Position numbers and translations under genes: made by a program | Assembly: GCF_019721995.1 (NCBI RefSeq) | Contig: NZ_BLYC01000006.1 | Location: 1 to 64,000, forward strand | Length of the DNA stretch: 64,000 nt | Direction: 5' to 3' | Origin: Bathymodiolus japonicus methanotrophic gill symbiont | Lineage (GTDB): Bacteria > Pseudomonadota > Gammaproteobacteria > Methylococcales > Methylomonadaceae | Notes under the pieces: model-generated | Database searches by the model: none | Seen by the model: only the letters and a program-made list of their open reading frames with translations | What the model was told of the DNA's origin: nothing | In this document: piece after piece, positions 18,105-27,279 of the stretch | How the letters are laid out: every line of letters starts with the position of its first letter | Numbering within the stretch: the stretch's first letter is position 1

Positions 18105-18364
18105 CAGGCGCGCCATGCTACCTCACGAAATTCCGGGACTCCTGTCGCCGTAATTCGTTCACCTACGCAGCGAATAGGAGATGCTCCAGCCGCCCTGCGT
18201 CCGCCACAGACTGAGCACAAAGCAGCTCAGTCATGGCTACCACAAATGGCTCTACGGCTATTCGGGATAAAATTTTAGCCTCCCTCGCGCGCTATCGCGC
18301 ACTTCGGATTGGCAAATTTCCCTGCGCCTTCTGGAGACTATCAGCCCGTCCGGGGCTGACAGCG
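18105..18364 (+). repeat. PIE-1 element (260 bp) upstream of dacA
   Basis: Full length, lying about 96 bp upstream of dacA and so probably within or beyond its promoter. The flanks are CATGAAGAG and CATGAAGGG; this chance-like similarity (8 of 9 bases) is the only copy where something resembling a duplication is seen. It lies beside a host palindrome that also begins CATGAAGGG. Confidence 0.93.
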
Positions 18365-18440
18365 CATGAAGGGTAAAAGCATAGTATTTTGTTGAATAAA
18401 TAAGACCCTTCAATTCCTTCATACCCTTCATGTAAAAACA
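18365..18440. repeat. Inverted repeat between rlpA and dacA
   Basis: CATGAAGGGTA near 18365 is matched by TACCCTTCATG near 18430, with an internal ACCCTTCA repeat. It may act as terminator for rlpA (minus strand) or be a dispersed palindrome. No gene here. Confidence 0.5.
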
Positions 18441-18686
18441 GGCTTTTAGTTCCCTGCTTAGCTAAAGTAAGTAGCTATATTTTATTCAGAAATATAGTGG
18501 CCGCTGCGTATACCTATTTGTTTGAGTTTTTTACTGATATTATCTGCTTCGCTCACCGAACTTATCGGACCGATCTGCAGTTTTAACAGCTTATTGTCTG
18601 CTGTTTCATCTGCTACAATTCTACTGGCTGATATACCGGCTGCACTTATTTTCTCTTGCAATAAAAGCGCATTTTCACGTGTTGCA

Positions 18687-18946
18687 CAGGCGCGCCATGC
18701 TACCTCACGAAATTCCGGGACTCCTGTCGCCGTAATTCGTTCACCTACGCAGCGAATAGGAGATGCTCCAGCCGCCCTGCGTCCGCCACAGACTGAGCAC
18801 AAAGCAGCTCAGTCATGGCTACCACAAATGGCTCTACGGCTATTCGGGATAAAATTTTAGCCTCCCTCGCGCGCTATCGCGCACTTCGGATTGGCAAATT
18901 TCCCTGCGCCTTCTGGAGACTATCAGCCCGTCCGGGGCTGACAGCG
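18687..18946 (+). repeat. PIE-1 element (260 bp) inside rlpA SPOR domain
   Basis: It lies antisense to rlpA. Excision joins ...QIGA and FATRENAL codons exactly (GGTGCATT + TGCAACACG on the minus strand). No duplication. Confidence 0.96.
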
Positions 18947-19013
18947 AATGCACCAATCTGGTAAAAAATCTTTTGTGCCGGTATCCCACCCGCATCATCC
19001 AAATTTTCACCAG

Positions 19014-19293
19014 CAGGCGCGCCATGCTACCTCACGAAATTCCGGGACTCCTGTCGCCATAATTCGTTCACCTACGCAGCGGATGGGAGATGCCCTGAAC
19101 GCCCTGCGTCCGCAACGACTACGCACAAAAGCCGCTTCGTCATTACTACCTCACTGGCTGGACGGCTATTCGGAATGCAATTCTTGCTCCTCTCGCGTGC
19201 TGCTAGCACACGTCGAATCAGCGAATTGCCCTGTCGCCTATCAGGGACTAAAAATCACCACTTCGCTAAGCTACGTTTCCATGATTTTCAGCG
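19014..19293 (+). repeat. PIE-2 element (280 bp) inside rlpA
   Basis: It begins CAGGCGCGCC like PIE-1 and keeps about the same first 90 bases, then diverges and ends GATTTTCAGCG like PIE-3. Excision restores GTAGTGGCGATTCAGC+CTGGTGAAAAT as VVAIQPGEN in the rlpA frame. Internal stem GCAATTC/GAATTGC corresponds to AAATTT/AAATTT in PIE-1. Confidence 0.96.
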
Positions 19294-19809
19294 GCTGAAT
19301 CGCCACTACATCAACAAAGCCAGTGCCCGCTTTCACCAGACCTAACCTGGCCGCCGCCGCAAAGGACAAATCAATAATTCTGTGCGCATGAAAAGGGCCT
19401 CTATCATTTACCCGAACAATCACGCTGTGCTGGTTATCCAGATTTGTGACCCGCACATAACTGGGTATGGGCAAAGTTTTATGTGCCGCAGTCATCGCCC
19501 ACATGTCATACACTTCACCGGTTGCAGTATTTTTCTGGTGAAACTTGGTTCCATACCAGGAAGCAATGCCCTGCTGCCTGTAGCCTTCATTGCTGGGCAA
19601 CACATGATAGGTTTCTCCCAGAACTTTATAAGATTCTGGATTAACCGAAGCAGACCATGGCTCAAAACGCGAAACTGCATCCGGTATCTCGGATAGATCA
19701 AGCAGAATATTTTCCGGGCGACCATCAATAATCTGTGGTTCAGCTTACTCAGTTTTTTTCAGGCGCTGAACAGGCGCTCAGACAAGCTGTTAATACGAAT
19801 AGGCCTACT

Positions 19810-20802
19810 CTATTCATTGCTCGCTATCGCATACTGCTGTTTTACTGCCTGACTCAACTGAAATACAGCCAATGCATAAAGAGGGCTATGATTATAACGC
19901 GTAATTACATAAAAATTTTCTAGCCCTACCCAGAGATCATCTCCGTTTTCCTGCTCAAAACTTAATAGCTTAAGCAATTCACCGTCAGCAATTGTTTCTG
20001 GTAATTGAACATGAAGAGCTCTAAGTTCTGCTGCATTAATGTCTGGTTTTAAGCCTTTACTCAATGCCTGCTTGTATTGATCACCTGTCGCAGTAACTGC
20101 AAAAGCAATATCTTTGCCAGCTTGCCAGTGGTGCTTTGCAAAGTAATTTGCCACACTGGCAATGGCATCCGCCGTATTGTTCCAGATATCACGTTTGTCA
20201 TCACCTTCATAGTCCGCTGCAAAGTGACGATAACTGCTCGGCATAAACTGTGGCATACCCATTGCCCCGGCATAAGAGCCAACTGGCTCTAAAGGATTCA
20301 TTTTTTCTTCCCGGCACAAGATCAGGAAATTCTCTAATTCACTTAAGAAAAATTTGCTACGCTTAGGATAATCGAAACCTAATGTTGCCAGTGCATCAAT
20401 AACCCGGTGTCCGCCAGTACGTTCTCCATACAAAGTTTCTACGCCGAGAATGGCAACGATAATCTCGGCTGGTATGCCGTGTACCTGCTGCATTTTAGCC
20501 AGGCTTTGCTGGTTATCCTGCCAGAATTTCACTCCACCCTGGATACGTGAGTCACGCATAAAAATCTTGCGATATTTATACCAGGGCATGCCTTCAGCAG
20601 GGCGAGTCATCGCTTCGATAATCTTGGGCTGTAGTTCTACAGAGTCAAATATCACTGCTAACTCGGCTTGCTCGAATTGATGCTCTTCCACCATTTTGTT
20701 AATAAATTTATCAACAGCTACTCTATCTTTAATTTCAGCCTGAGCAAATGAACCAATCATTAAGGATAAGAAGAGCAATATTGCAAGTATTCGCTTTTGC
20801 AT
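19810..20802 (-). CDS. mltB: Membrane-bound lytic murein transglycosylase B
   Basis: 330 residues with a signal peptide (ILAILLFLSLMIGSFAQAEI). The SLT_2-type catalytic domain shows AILGVETLYGERTGG with the catalytic Glu, then SYAGAMGMPQFMPSSYRHFA and NYFAKHHWQAGKDI. It cleaves peptidoglycan glycan strands to 1,6-anhydro products. It is followed by rlpA, whose start overlaps its stop by 8 bp; MltB and RlpA are both glycan-strand lytic enzymes and are often adjacent. No lipobox is evident, so it may be soluble periplasmic. Confidence 0.95.
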   Translation of the reverse strand: MQKRILAILLFLSLMIGSFAQAEIKDRVAVDKFINKMVEEHQFEQAELAVIFDSVELQPKIIEAMTRPAEGMPWYKYRKIFMRDSRIQGGVKFWQDNQQSLAKMQQVHGIPAEIIVAILGVETLYGERTGGHRVIDALATLGFDYPKRSKFFLSELENFLILCREEKMNPLEPVGSYAGAMGMPQFMPSSYRHFAADYEGDDKRDIWNNTADAIASVANYFAKHHWQAGKDIAFAVTATGDQYKQALSKGLKPDINAAELRALHVQLPETIADGELLKLLSFEQENGDDLWVGLENFYVITRYNHSPLYALAVFQLSQAVKQQYAIASNE

Positions 20803-20835
20803 AATATGAAGTTTGAGTGGAAATAAATCAGGTAT

Positions 20836-20861
20836 GTAGAGCGGACTTTAGTCCGCTCTAC
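20836..20861. terminator. Palindrome/terminator between lpdA and mltB
   Basis: GTAGAGCGGAC TTTA GTCCGCTCTAC, an 11-bp perfect stem with a 4-nt loop in the gap after lpdA. It probably ends the pdh operon transcript; similar palindromes occur elsewhere (63915-63945), so it may be a dispersed repeat used as a terminator. Confidence 0.65.
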
Positions 20862-20870
20862 ATTTACCAG

Positions 20871-22283
20871 TTATTTTTTAACGTACAGATCAGTAATCGT
20901 ACCGGTGACCATTTCTGCGGCAAAAGCAAAGGTCTCAGAAAGTGTTGGATGCGCATGAATACTTAAACCTACATCTTCAGCATCTGCACCCATTTCCAAC
21001 GCTAATACCGCTTCTGCAACCAATTCACCTGCATTTGGCCCCACCATACCCGCACCTAAAATACGTCCTGTTTCAGGATCACAAAGCACTTTGGTTACGC
21101 CTTCATTACGATCCAAGCTTAAAGAACGCCCACTAGCAGCCCAAGGGAATGCACCTTTATCATAGGCAATACCCTGCTCTTTTGCCTGATTTTCGGTAAG
21201 TCCCATCCAGGCGACTTCAGGATCTGTATAAGCAACCGAAGGAATGGTCAAGGCATCGAAGCCTGATTTATGTCCAGCCGTCACCTCAGCAGCAACCTTG
21301 CCTTCATGCACTGCTTTATGTGCCAGCATAGGGTTACCAACAATATCTCCTATGGCAAAGATATGTGGCTTGTTGGTTCCTTGCTGCTTATCAACTGCAA
21401 TAAAGCCACGCTCATCAACATTAACACCTGCCTTATCGGCTCCGATTAAAAGCCCATTGGGCTTACGCCCGATAGCAACCAATACTTTATCAAACACCTC
21501 TGCTTCAGGAGCTTTATCGCCGCCAAAGGTCACTTTCAGCCCATCATCTTGCGGCACGATACTTTCAACTTTGGTTTTTAGCCAGATATTTTTATACTGT
21601 TTTTTAATGCGTCTTTGTAAAGGCGTCACCAGGTCTTTATCACAACCCGGGATAATCTGATCCATCAGCTCTACCACACTAATTTCAGACCCTAGCGCAT
21701 GATACACCGTGGCCATTTCCAGGCCAATAATACCGCCACCAACGATTAACAGCTTTTTAGGCACATCTTGCAGATTCAAAGCATCTGTTGAGTCCATTAA
21801 GCGTGGGTCATCGTTAGGAAATACTGGAACCTTGTTAACCTGAGATCCTGCGGCAATAATTGCATTTTCAAAGGTAATTTTCTGCACGCCATTCTCGCTT
21901 GCAACATCTAGCGAATTAGCGCCAGTAAACACCCCCAGGCCATGCACAACCCGAACTTTACGTTGCTTTGCAAGCCTAGCCAAACCTCCAGTCAAGGTAT
22001 TGCTAACGCCCTCTTTCCATGATCGAATTTTATCCAGATCAAAAGCAGGTTTACCAAAGCTTAATCCATGTTGTTCAAAGTGTTCAGCTTCATGTACGAT
22101 TTGTGCAACATGCAATAATGCCTTGGAAGGAATACAGCCAACATTTAAGCAGACCCCGCCTAAAACAGGATATTTCTCTACCAGCACCACTTGCTTACCT
22201 AAGTCAGCGGCACGAAAAGCTGCTGTATAGCCACCAGGACCACCACCTAAAACCAGGACTTCTGCGTGTATAACATCTGTCAT
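20871..22283 (-). CDS. lpdA: Dihydrolipoyl dehydrogenase (E3)
   Basis: 470 residues. An FAD-binding Rossmann motif (VLVGGGPGG-like VLGGGPGGYTAAFRAADLG) precedes the redox disulfide GGVCLNVGCIPSKALLH. The NAD-binding region is LLIVGGGIIGLEMATVY. The interface domain ends with the His-Glu pair in HAHPTLSETFAFAAE. It reoxidises dihydrolipoamide on AceF. Third gene of aceE-aceF-lpdA, 11 bp after aceF. Confidence 0.97.
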   Translation of the reverse strand: MTDVIHAEVLVLGGGPGGYTAAFRAADLGKQVVLVEKYPVLGGVCLNVGCIPSKALLHVAQIVHEAEHFEQHGLSFGKPAFDLDKIRSWKEGVSNTLTGGLARLAKQRKVRVVHGLGVFTGANSLDVASENGVQKITFENAIIAAGSQVNKVPVFPNDDPRLMDSTDALNLQDVPKKLLIVGGGIIGLEMATVYHALGSEISVVELMDQIIPGCDKDLVTPLQRRIKKQYKNIWLKTKVESIVPQDDGLKVTFGGDKAPEAEVFDKVLVAIGRKPNGLLIGADKAGVNVDERGFIAVDKQQGTNKPHIFAIGDIVGNPMLAHKAVHEGKVAAEVTAGHKSGFDALTIPSVAYTDPEVAWMGLTENQAKEQGIAYDKGAFPWAASGRSLSLDRNEGVTKVLCDPETGRILGAGMVGPNAGELVAEAVLALEMGADAEDVGLSIHAHPTLSETFAFAAEMVTGTITDLYVKK

Positions 22284-22294
22284 ATTCTCAACTC

Positions 22295-23884
22295 CTAGAG
22301 TAATAAGCGGCGAATATCGCCTAAGTATTTAATAATTGTCGACATAAATCGTGCGCCATCTGCACCATCAATCACCCGGTGGTCATAAGTTATATCTAGT
22401 GGCAACATCAGCCTGGGCACAAATTCAGAGCCATTCCACACCGGCTGCATTGATGATCGGGTCACTCCCAGAATCGCTACTTCAGGCGCATTAACGATAG
22501 GCGTAAAAGATTTTCCCCCAATGCCTCCCAGGCTAGAAATGGTCATACAGCCACCACGCATATCAGCGGGTAGCAACTTACCGGTACGTGCTTTTTCGCT
22601 GAGCTCATTCAACTCCCGGGTTAATTCCGCGATGCCTTTTTTATCTACATCTTTTAGTACGGGAACCACTAGCCCATTAGGTGTATCAACCGCAATGCCG
22701 ATATTAAAGTATTTTTTCAAAATTAAGGACTCGCCGTCTGGCGATAAGGAACTATTGGTTCTGGGGAACTTCTGCATAGCCGCTACTAGCGCTTTAACGA
22801 TAAATATTAACCCCGTTACCTTAATCTCAGTCGACTTATCTGCATTCAGCGCCTTGCGAAATGCTTCCATTTCGGTAATATCAGCCTCATCATGATAGGT
22901 CACTAGTGGTAAATTCAACCACACGCGACTTAAATTCTGACCGGTCAGGCGTTGAATCTTGCTCAGTTTTTGCTCTTCAATTTCACCAAACTGGCTGAAA
23001 TCGACTGCCGGAATAGGTGGAATTCCTGCACCACTTTGTGCCGAAGCACCAGATGCCATCACCTTTTTAATAAAGTTCTTAACATCCTCTTTTAAAATAC
23101 GTCCTTTACGCCCACTCCCCTGCGTAATCTGGCTTATATCAACACCTAGCTCACGCGCAAATAAACGTACACTTGGACTCGCATGAGCAGATTTACCAGA
23201 CTGACTAGTTACAGCGCTGGCTGGAGCGGATCTAGCGGCTGGTTTTGATGCTGCAGGAGCAGGTGCTGCTTTGGGTGCTTCTTTAACCGCCGGCGTTGCT
23301 ACTGGGGCAGCCTCGGATTGAACTTCCAGGCTAATAACTAAAGCACCTTCAGAAACCTTATCACCAACCTTAACAAACACATCTTTAACGATACCCGCAT
23401 GCGTGGAAGGCAAATCCATACTCGCCTTATCTGTTTCCAGTACCGCTAAAGTCTGCTCTTTTTCAACCGTATCACCGGTCTGAACCAACACTTCAATAAC
23501 GTCTATATCTGCTACATCACCTACATCAGGTACTTTTACTTCAATGATGCTCACTTTCGTCTCGGTTACAGCAGGTGTTGCAGTTTTCTCTGCGCTGGCA
23601 ATTTTTACATCTTCAACTACCGGCGCATCCGAAACCTCCGCTGTGGCAGCCTCTAATACAACCACTAAAGCCCCTTCAGAAACTTTATCACCGACATTGA
23701 CATGTACTGATTTTACGATGCCTGCAGCGCTGGAAGGTAGTTCCATACTCGCCTTATCTTTTTCTAACACTGCGAGTGTTTGCTCCACAGCAACCACATC
23801 ACCCACGTTTACAAGCACTTCAATGACATCAATATCAGCAACATCACCGACATCGGGCACTTTTACTTCTGTTAATAGAGTCAT
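22295..23884 (-). CDS. aceF: Dihydrolipoamide acetyltransferase (E2) of pyruvate dehydrogenase
   Basis: 529 residues. It has two lipoyl domains (EKDKASMELP near residue 43 and ETDKASMDLP near 148, each with the lipoylated Lys), Ala/Pro-rich linkers, and a peripheral subunit-binding domain (ASPSVRLFARELGVDISQ, then GSGRKGRILKEDV). The catalytic acetyltransferase domain ends in TYDHRVIDGADG (active-site His-x3-Asp-Gly). Two lipoyl domains is fewer than the three of E. coli and common in other proteobacteria. It follows aceE by 16 bp. Confidence 0.97.
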   Translation of the reverse strand: MTLLTEVKVPDVGDVADIDVIEVLVNVGDVVAVEQTLAVLEKDKASMELPSSAAGIVKSVHVNVGDKVSEGALVVVLEAATAEVSDAPVVEDVKIASAEKTATPAVTETKVSIIEVKVPDVGDVADIDVIEVLVQTGDTVEKEQTLAVLETDKASMDLPSTHAGIVKDVFVKVGDKVSEGALVISLEVQSEAAPVATPAVKEAPKAAPAPAASKPAARSAPASAVTSQSGKSAHASPSVRLFARELGVDISQITQGSGRKGRILKEDVKNFIKKVMASGASAQSGAGIPPIPAVDFSQFGEIEEQKLSKIQRLTGQNLSRVWLNLPLVTYHDEADITEMEAFRKALNADKSTEIKVTGLIFIVKALVAAMQKFPRTNSSLSPDGESLILKKYFNIGIAVDTPNGLVVPVLKDVDKKGIAELTRELNELSEKARTGKLLPADMRGGCMTISSLGGIGGKSFTPIVNAPEVAILGVTRSSMQPVWNGSEFVPRLMLPLDITYDHRVIDGADGARFMSTIIKYLGDIRRLLL

Positions 23885-23900
23885 AATTTGTTCTTTAATA

Positions 23901-26582
23901 TTAGATTAACCAGGGCGCAATGATTTCTGCATTGATATTATATTTTTTAATGGCTTCATCAATTTTCGCAGCATCAAATTCACCTTTATCTGCTAGGCTC
24001 TTTAGTGCTGCAATCGTAATATGATGACGATCAACTTCGAAAAAGCTACGTAATTTTTCCCGCGTGTCAGAGCGACCAAAACCATCGGTACCTAAAACTG
24101 TATAGTCCGCTTTAATAAACGGACGAATTTGCTCGGCAAAAGCACGAATATAGTCAGTTGCAGCAATCACCGGAATATCTGCTTTAGTCATGCACTTTTC
24201 TACATGCGATACTCGTTGCTTCGCTGTTGGGTGCAAACGATTCCAGCGCTCACACGCCACACCATCGCGGGCTAATTCAGTAAAGCTAGTACAACTCCAG
24301 AGATCAGACTCAACTCCCCAGTCCTCACGTAATAAGCTGGCCGCTTCAACCACTTCACAAAAAATTGTACCTGAGCCTAATAAATTTACTTTAGGTGCTT
24401 TTTTACGCGTTATTCCTGGCTGGAACAAGTGCATACCTTTAAGAATATTTTCAGCCGCGCCATCTGGCATCGGTGGCTGGTCATAGTTCTCGTTCATCAC
24501 ACTAATATAGTAGAACACGTCTTCCTGCTCGCTATACATACGGCGTAAGCCATCCTGAATAATAACGGCTAGCTCATAACCATAGGATGGATCATAGGAA
24601 ATACAGTTAGGTATGGTTGACGACATCAAATGACTATGCCCATCTTCATGCTGTAAACCTTCACCATTCAGCGTGGTTCGTCCGGCTGTTCCACCGAGCA
24701 AGAAGCCACGCGTGCGCTGGTCAGCCGCAGCCCAGATTAAATCACCTACGCGCTGAAAGCCAAACATGGAATAATAGATAAAGAATGGAACCATAGGCAC
24801 ATTATGCGTAGAGTACGATGTTCCCGCCGCAATCCAGTCACATAAGCCACCGGCTTCATTAATGCCTTCCTGTAATACTTGCCCAGCTTCATCTTCTCTG
24901 TAATACATGAGCTGCTCGGCATCCTGAGGCGTATATAACTGCCCTACTTGTGACCAGATGCCTAGCTGACGGAACATACCTTCCATACCGAAAGTGCGTG
25001 ACTCATCAGGCACAATCGGTACGATACGCTCACCAATTTTTTTATCTTTAACCAGGATATTCAGGATTCTGACAAAGGCCATGGTTGTCGAAATACCATG
25101 CCCCGCTTTGGTGCCATCCAGAATCGCCTGAAACGCACTTAATGGTGGAATTTCCAGGGTTTCCGATTTTTGCCTACGTGCAGGAATATGACCGCCCAGG
25201 TCTGTTCTACGCTGTAGCATGTATTTATACTCTTCCGAGTCTTCGGCAAATTTCAAATACGGCAAGCTTTCAATTTCCTTATCTGTCACTGGAAGTTGCC
25301 AGCGATCACGAATATTGATGATCGATTGCAAGCTCATTTTCTTCTGCTGATGACTGGTATTCTGTGCTTCACCAGAGTCTCCCATGCCATAACCTTTAAT
25401 GGTTTTCGCCAGAATAACCGTAGGCTGTCCCGAATGCTCATTCGCAGCCTGATAAGCGGAAAATACCTTAATCGGATCATGTCCTCCACGATTAAGTGAC
25501 CAGATATCTCTATCGGTATATTCTATTACCAGCGCCTTTAATTCCGGGGTATTAAAGAAATGCTCACGCACATACGCTCCATCTTTGGATTTATAGGTTT
25601 GGTAATCACCGTCCACACACTCCATCATGCGTTTCATAATCAAACCATCTTTATCTTTAGCAAGTAGCGCATCCCAGTGCCTACCCCAGATCACTTTAAT
25701 AACATTCCAGCCTGCACCACGGAAACTAGCTTCCAGTTCCTGAATAATCTTGCCGTTACCTCGTACAGGCCCATCCAGACGCTGTAAATTACAGTTAACA
25801 ACAAAGATAAGATTATCCAGTTTTTCCCGGCCAGCCATGGTAATCGCGCCCAGTGTTTCTGGCTCATCGGTCTCACCATCGCCCAAAAATGCCCAGACTT
25901 TGCGACCCTCAGTTTTAGCCAGGCCACGACTCTGCATATAGCGCATAAAGCGCGCCTGATAAATTGACATGATCGGACCCAGCCCCATAGAAACAGTTGG
26001 GAATTGCCAGAAGTCAGGCATTAGCCAGGGGTGTGGATAAGAAGACAGGCCATTGCCACCAACTTCCTGACGGAACTGATCCATTTGCTCATCTGCAAAA
26101 CGGCCAAGTAAATAGGCGCGAGCATAATCACCTGGACAGGAATGCCCTTGCACGAACACCATGTCCGCACCGCGCTCATCAGTCGCTGCATGCCAGAAAT
26201 GATTATGCCCGACATCATAAAGAGTCGCTGCAGATGCAAAGCTGGCTATATGTCCGCCAACATTAGTATTTTTATTGGCTCTTAACACCATCATCATCGC
26301 ATTCCAGCGTACATACGCGCGAATTTTGCGCTCTATCGTGGTCATGCCTGGATATTTGGGTTGCTGCTCTACAGGGATGGTATTGATATACGCAGTATTG
26401 GCACTAAACGGAATTGCCGCGCCAGATTGTCTTGCCATTTCGACCAGCTGGCCAATTATAAACTGAACCCGCTCATTACCATCTTGCTCTTGAATAGCGC
26501 CTAAAGCCTCAAGCCATTCTTTTGTTTCTTCCGGATCTATATCAAGCTGATCTAACATATTGGCATTCAAACCATTACTCAT
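23901..26582 (-). CDS. aceE: Pyruvate dehydrogenase E1 component, homodimeric
   Basis: 893 residues, typical for the homodimeric AceE type. Seen: GHIASFASAATLYDVGHNHFW, the thiamine diphosphate motif GDGETDEPETLG with VNCNLQRLDGPVRGNGK downstream, and GTAGRTTLNGEGLQHEDGHS in the transketolase-like region. It decarboxylates pyruvate and transfers acetyl to AceF lipoate. First gene of the aceE-aceF-lpdA operon. The upstream 26583-26764 region must hold its promoter; no regulator gene (pdhR) adjoins it, and two tandem MITE-D copies and IS-G lie just upstream. Confidence 0.97.
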   Translation of the reverse strand: MSNGLNANMLDQLDIDPEETKEWLEALGAIQEQDGNERVQFIIGQLVEMARQSGAAIPFSANTAYINTIPVEQQPKYPGMTTIERKIRAYVRWNAMMMVLRANKNTNVGGHIASFASAATLYDVGHNHFWHAATDERGADMVFVQGHSCPGDYARAYLLGRFADEQMDQFRQEVGGNGLSSYPHPWLMPDFWQFPTVSMGLGPIMSIYQARFMRYMQSRGLAKTEGRKVWAFLGDGETDEPETLGAITMAGREKLDNLIFVVNCNLQRLDGPVRGNGKIIQELEASFRGAGWNVIKVIWGRHWDALLAKDKDGLIMKRMMECVDGDYQTYKSKDGAYVREHFFNTPELKALVIEYTDRDIWSLNRGGHDPIKVFSAYQAANEHSGQPTVILAKTIKGYGMGDSGEAQNTSHQQKKMSLQSIINIRDRWQLPVTDKEIESLPYLKFAEDSEEYKYMLQRRTDLGGHIPARRQKSETLEIPPLSAFQAILDGTKAGHGISTTMAFVRILNILVKDKKIGERIVPIVPDESRTFGMEGMFRQLGIWSQVGQLYTPQDAEQLMYYREDEAGQVLQEGINEAGGLCDWIAAGTSYSTHNVPMVPFFIYYSMFGFQRVGDLIWAAADQRTRGFLLGGTAGRTTLNGEGLQHEDGHSHLMSSTIPNCISYDPSYGYELAVIIQDGLRRMYSEQEDVFYYISVMNENYDQPPMPDGAAENILKGMHLFQPGITRKKAPKVNLLGSGTIFCEVVEAASLLREDWGVESDLWSCTSFTELARDGVACERWNRLHPTAKQRVSHVEKCMTKADIPVIAATDYIRAFAEQIRPFIKADYTVLGTDGFGRSDTREKLRSFFEVDRHHITIAALKSLADKGEFDAAKIDEAIKKYNINAEIIAPWLI

Positions 26583-26764
26583 CCCATACTCCTGCGATTT
26601 TGTGTCGTGCCTATACTCAGCACTTTAAAAACTACTTTATCATTGCTCCCATGCGCGGCATGAGAACTTATTAAATTATGGCGTAGACTGGAATTTCTTA
26701 TCATGCGTAGCTCGATATCCCCATCCAGCATTTCTCAAATAAATTACCGGATAACGTTTTTTAA

Positions 26765-26968
26765 CTGAAGTTTCCCAATAATTATTTATGGTAAAGTTGA
26801 AACTATGCTACAACTATATGAAAAAAATAGTCTTTTCATTCGTTTCAAATGCTATTGTCTAAGGGGAATTAAGTAGGGGTTTACTATAAACATGGCAAAA
26901 CCACCTAAAATAAACCTCGATACACCAGCATTGTGTATTTCAGCTACTCAATAATTGGGAAACTTCAG
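26765..26968 (+). repeat. MITE-D copy (204 bp), first of tandem pair
   Basis: Ends CTGAAGTTTCCCAATAATT and AATTGGGAAACTTCAG. Flanked on each side by TTTTTTAA. It lies about 180 bp upstream of aceE. Confidence 0.95.
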
Positions 26969-26976
26969 TTTTTTAA

Positions 26977-27180
26977 CTGAAGTTTCCCAATTATTATTTA
27001 TGGTAAAATTGAAACTATGCTACAACTATATGAAAAAAATAGTCTTTTCATTCGTTTCAAATGCTATTGCCTAAGGGGAATTAAGTAGGGGTTTGCTATA
27101 AACATGGCAAAACCACCTAAAATAAACCTCGATACACCAGCATTGTGTATTTCAGCTACTCAATAATTGGGAAACTTCAG
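26977..27180 (+). repeat. MITE-D copy (204 bp), second of tandem pair
   Basis: Near-identical to the previous copy and in the same orientation. TTTTTTAA occurs before, between and after the two copies (26969-26976 and 27181-27188), so the pair behaves as a tandem duplication sharing one 8-bp target repeat. Confidence 0.95.
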
Positions 27181-27279
27181 TTTTTTAATACTGCGCAATA
27201 AAAAGCTAATCCGGCCTACGTTTTTGCATTTACAAGCGCTACTCTGGCTAATAACTTTAATCGCGGTATTATACAGCAA

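Larger units (their letters stand above)
18482..19817 (-). pseudogene. rlpA: RlpA septal lipoprotein (DPBB + SPOR), interrupted twice
   Basis: Start at 19817, overlapping the mltB stop: MNRVGLFVLTACLSACSAPE, a lipoprotein signal with lipobox LSAC. After frame slips near 19760 (A-run) the sequence reads IIDGRPENILLDLSEIPDA, then QGIASWYGTKFHQKNTATGE (double-psi beta-barrel), then VNDRGPFHAHRIIDLS. Two inserted elements (PIE-2 19014-19293, PIE-1 18687-18946) split the linker and SPOR domain. Removing both gives VVAIQPGENLDDAGG, then FYQIGAFATRENALLL, in one frame to the stop. RlpA cleaves naked glycan strands at the septum. As it stands the gene cannot make the SPOR domain. Confidence 0.9.

Noticed and set aside
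18687-19293. PIE elements as self-splicing group I or group II introns.
   Set aside because: They lie in both orientations relative to host genes and also in non-coding MITEs. The ends lack GTGYG...AY and the U/G boundary pattern, and no catalytic core could be recognised. RNA-level removal is not supported, though DNA-level excision remains possible.
26765-27180. Tandem repeats upstream of aceE as a CRISPR array or satellite.
   Set aside because: The unit is a 204-bp MITE with inverted ends and an 8-bp target repeat, found elsewhere singly. There are no short regular repeats with unique spacers. No CRISPR array was seen anywhere in the window.
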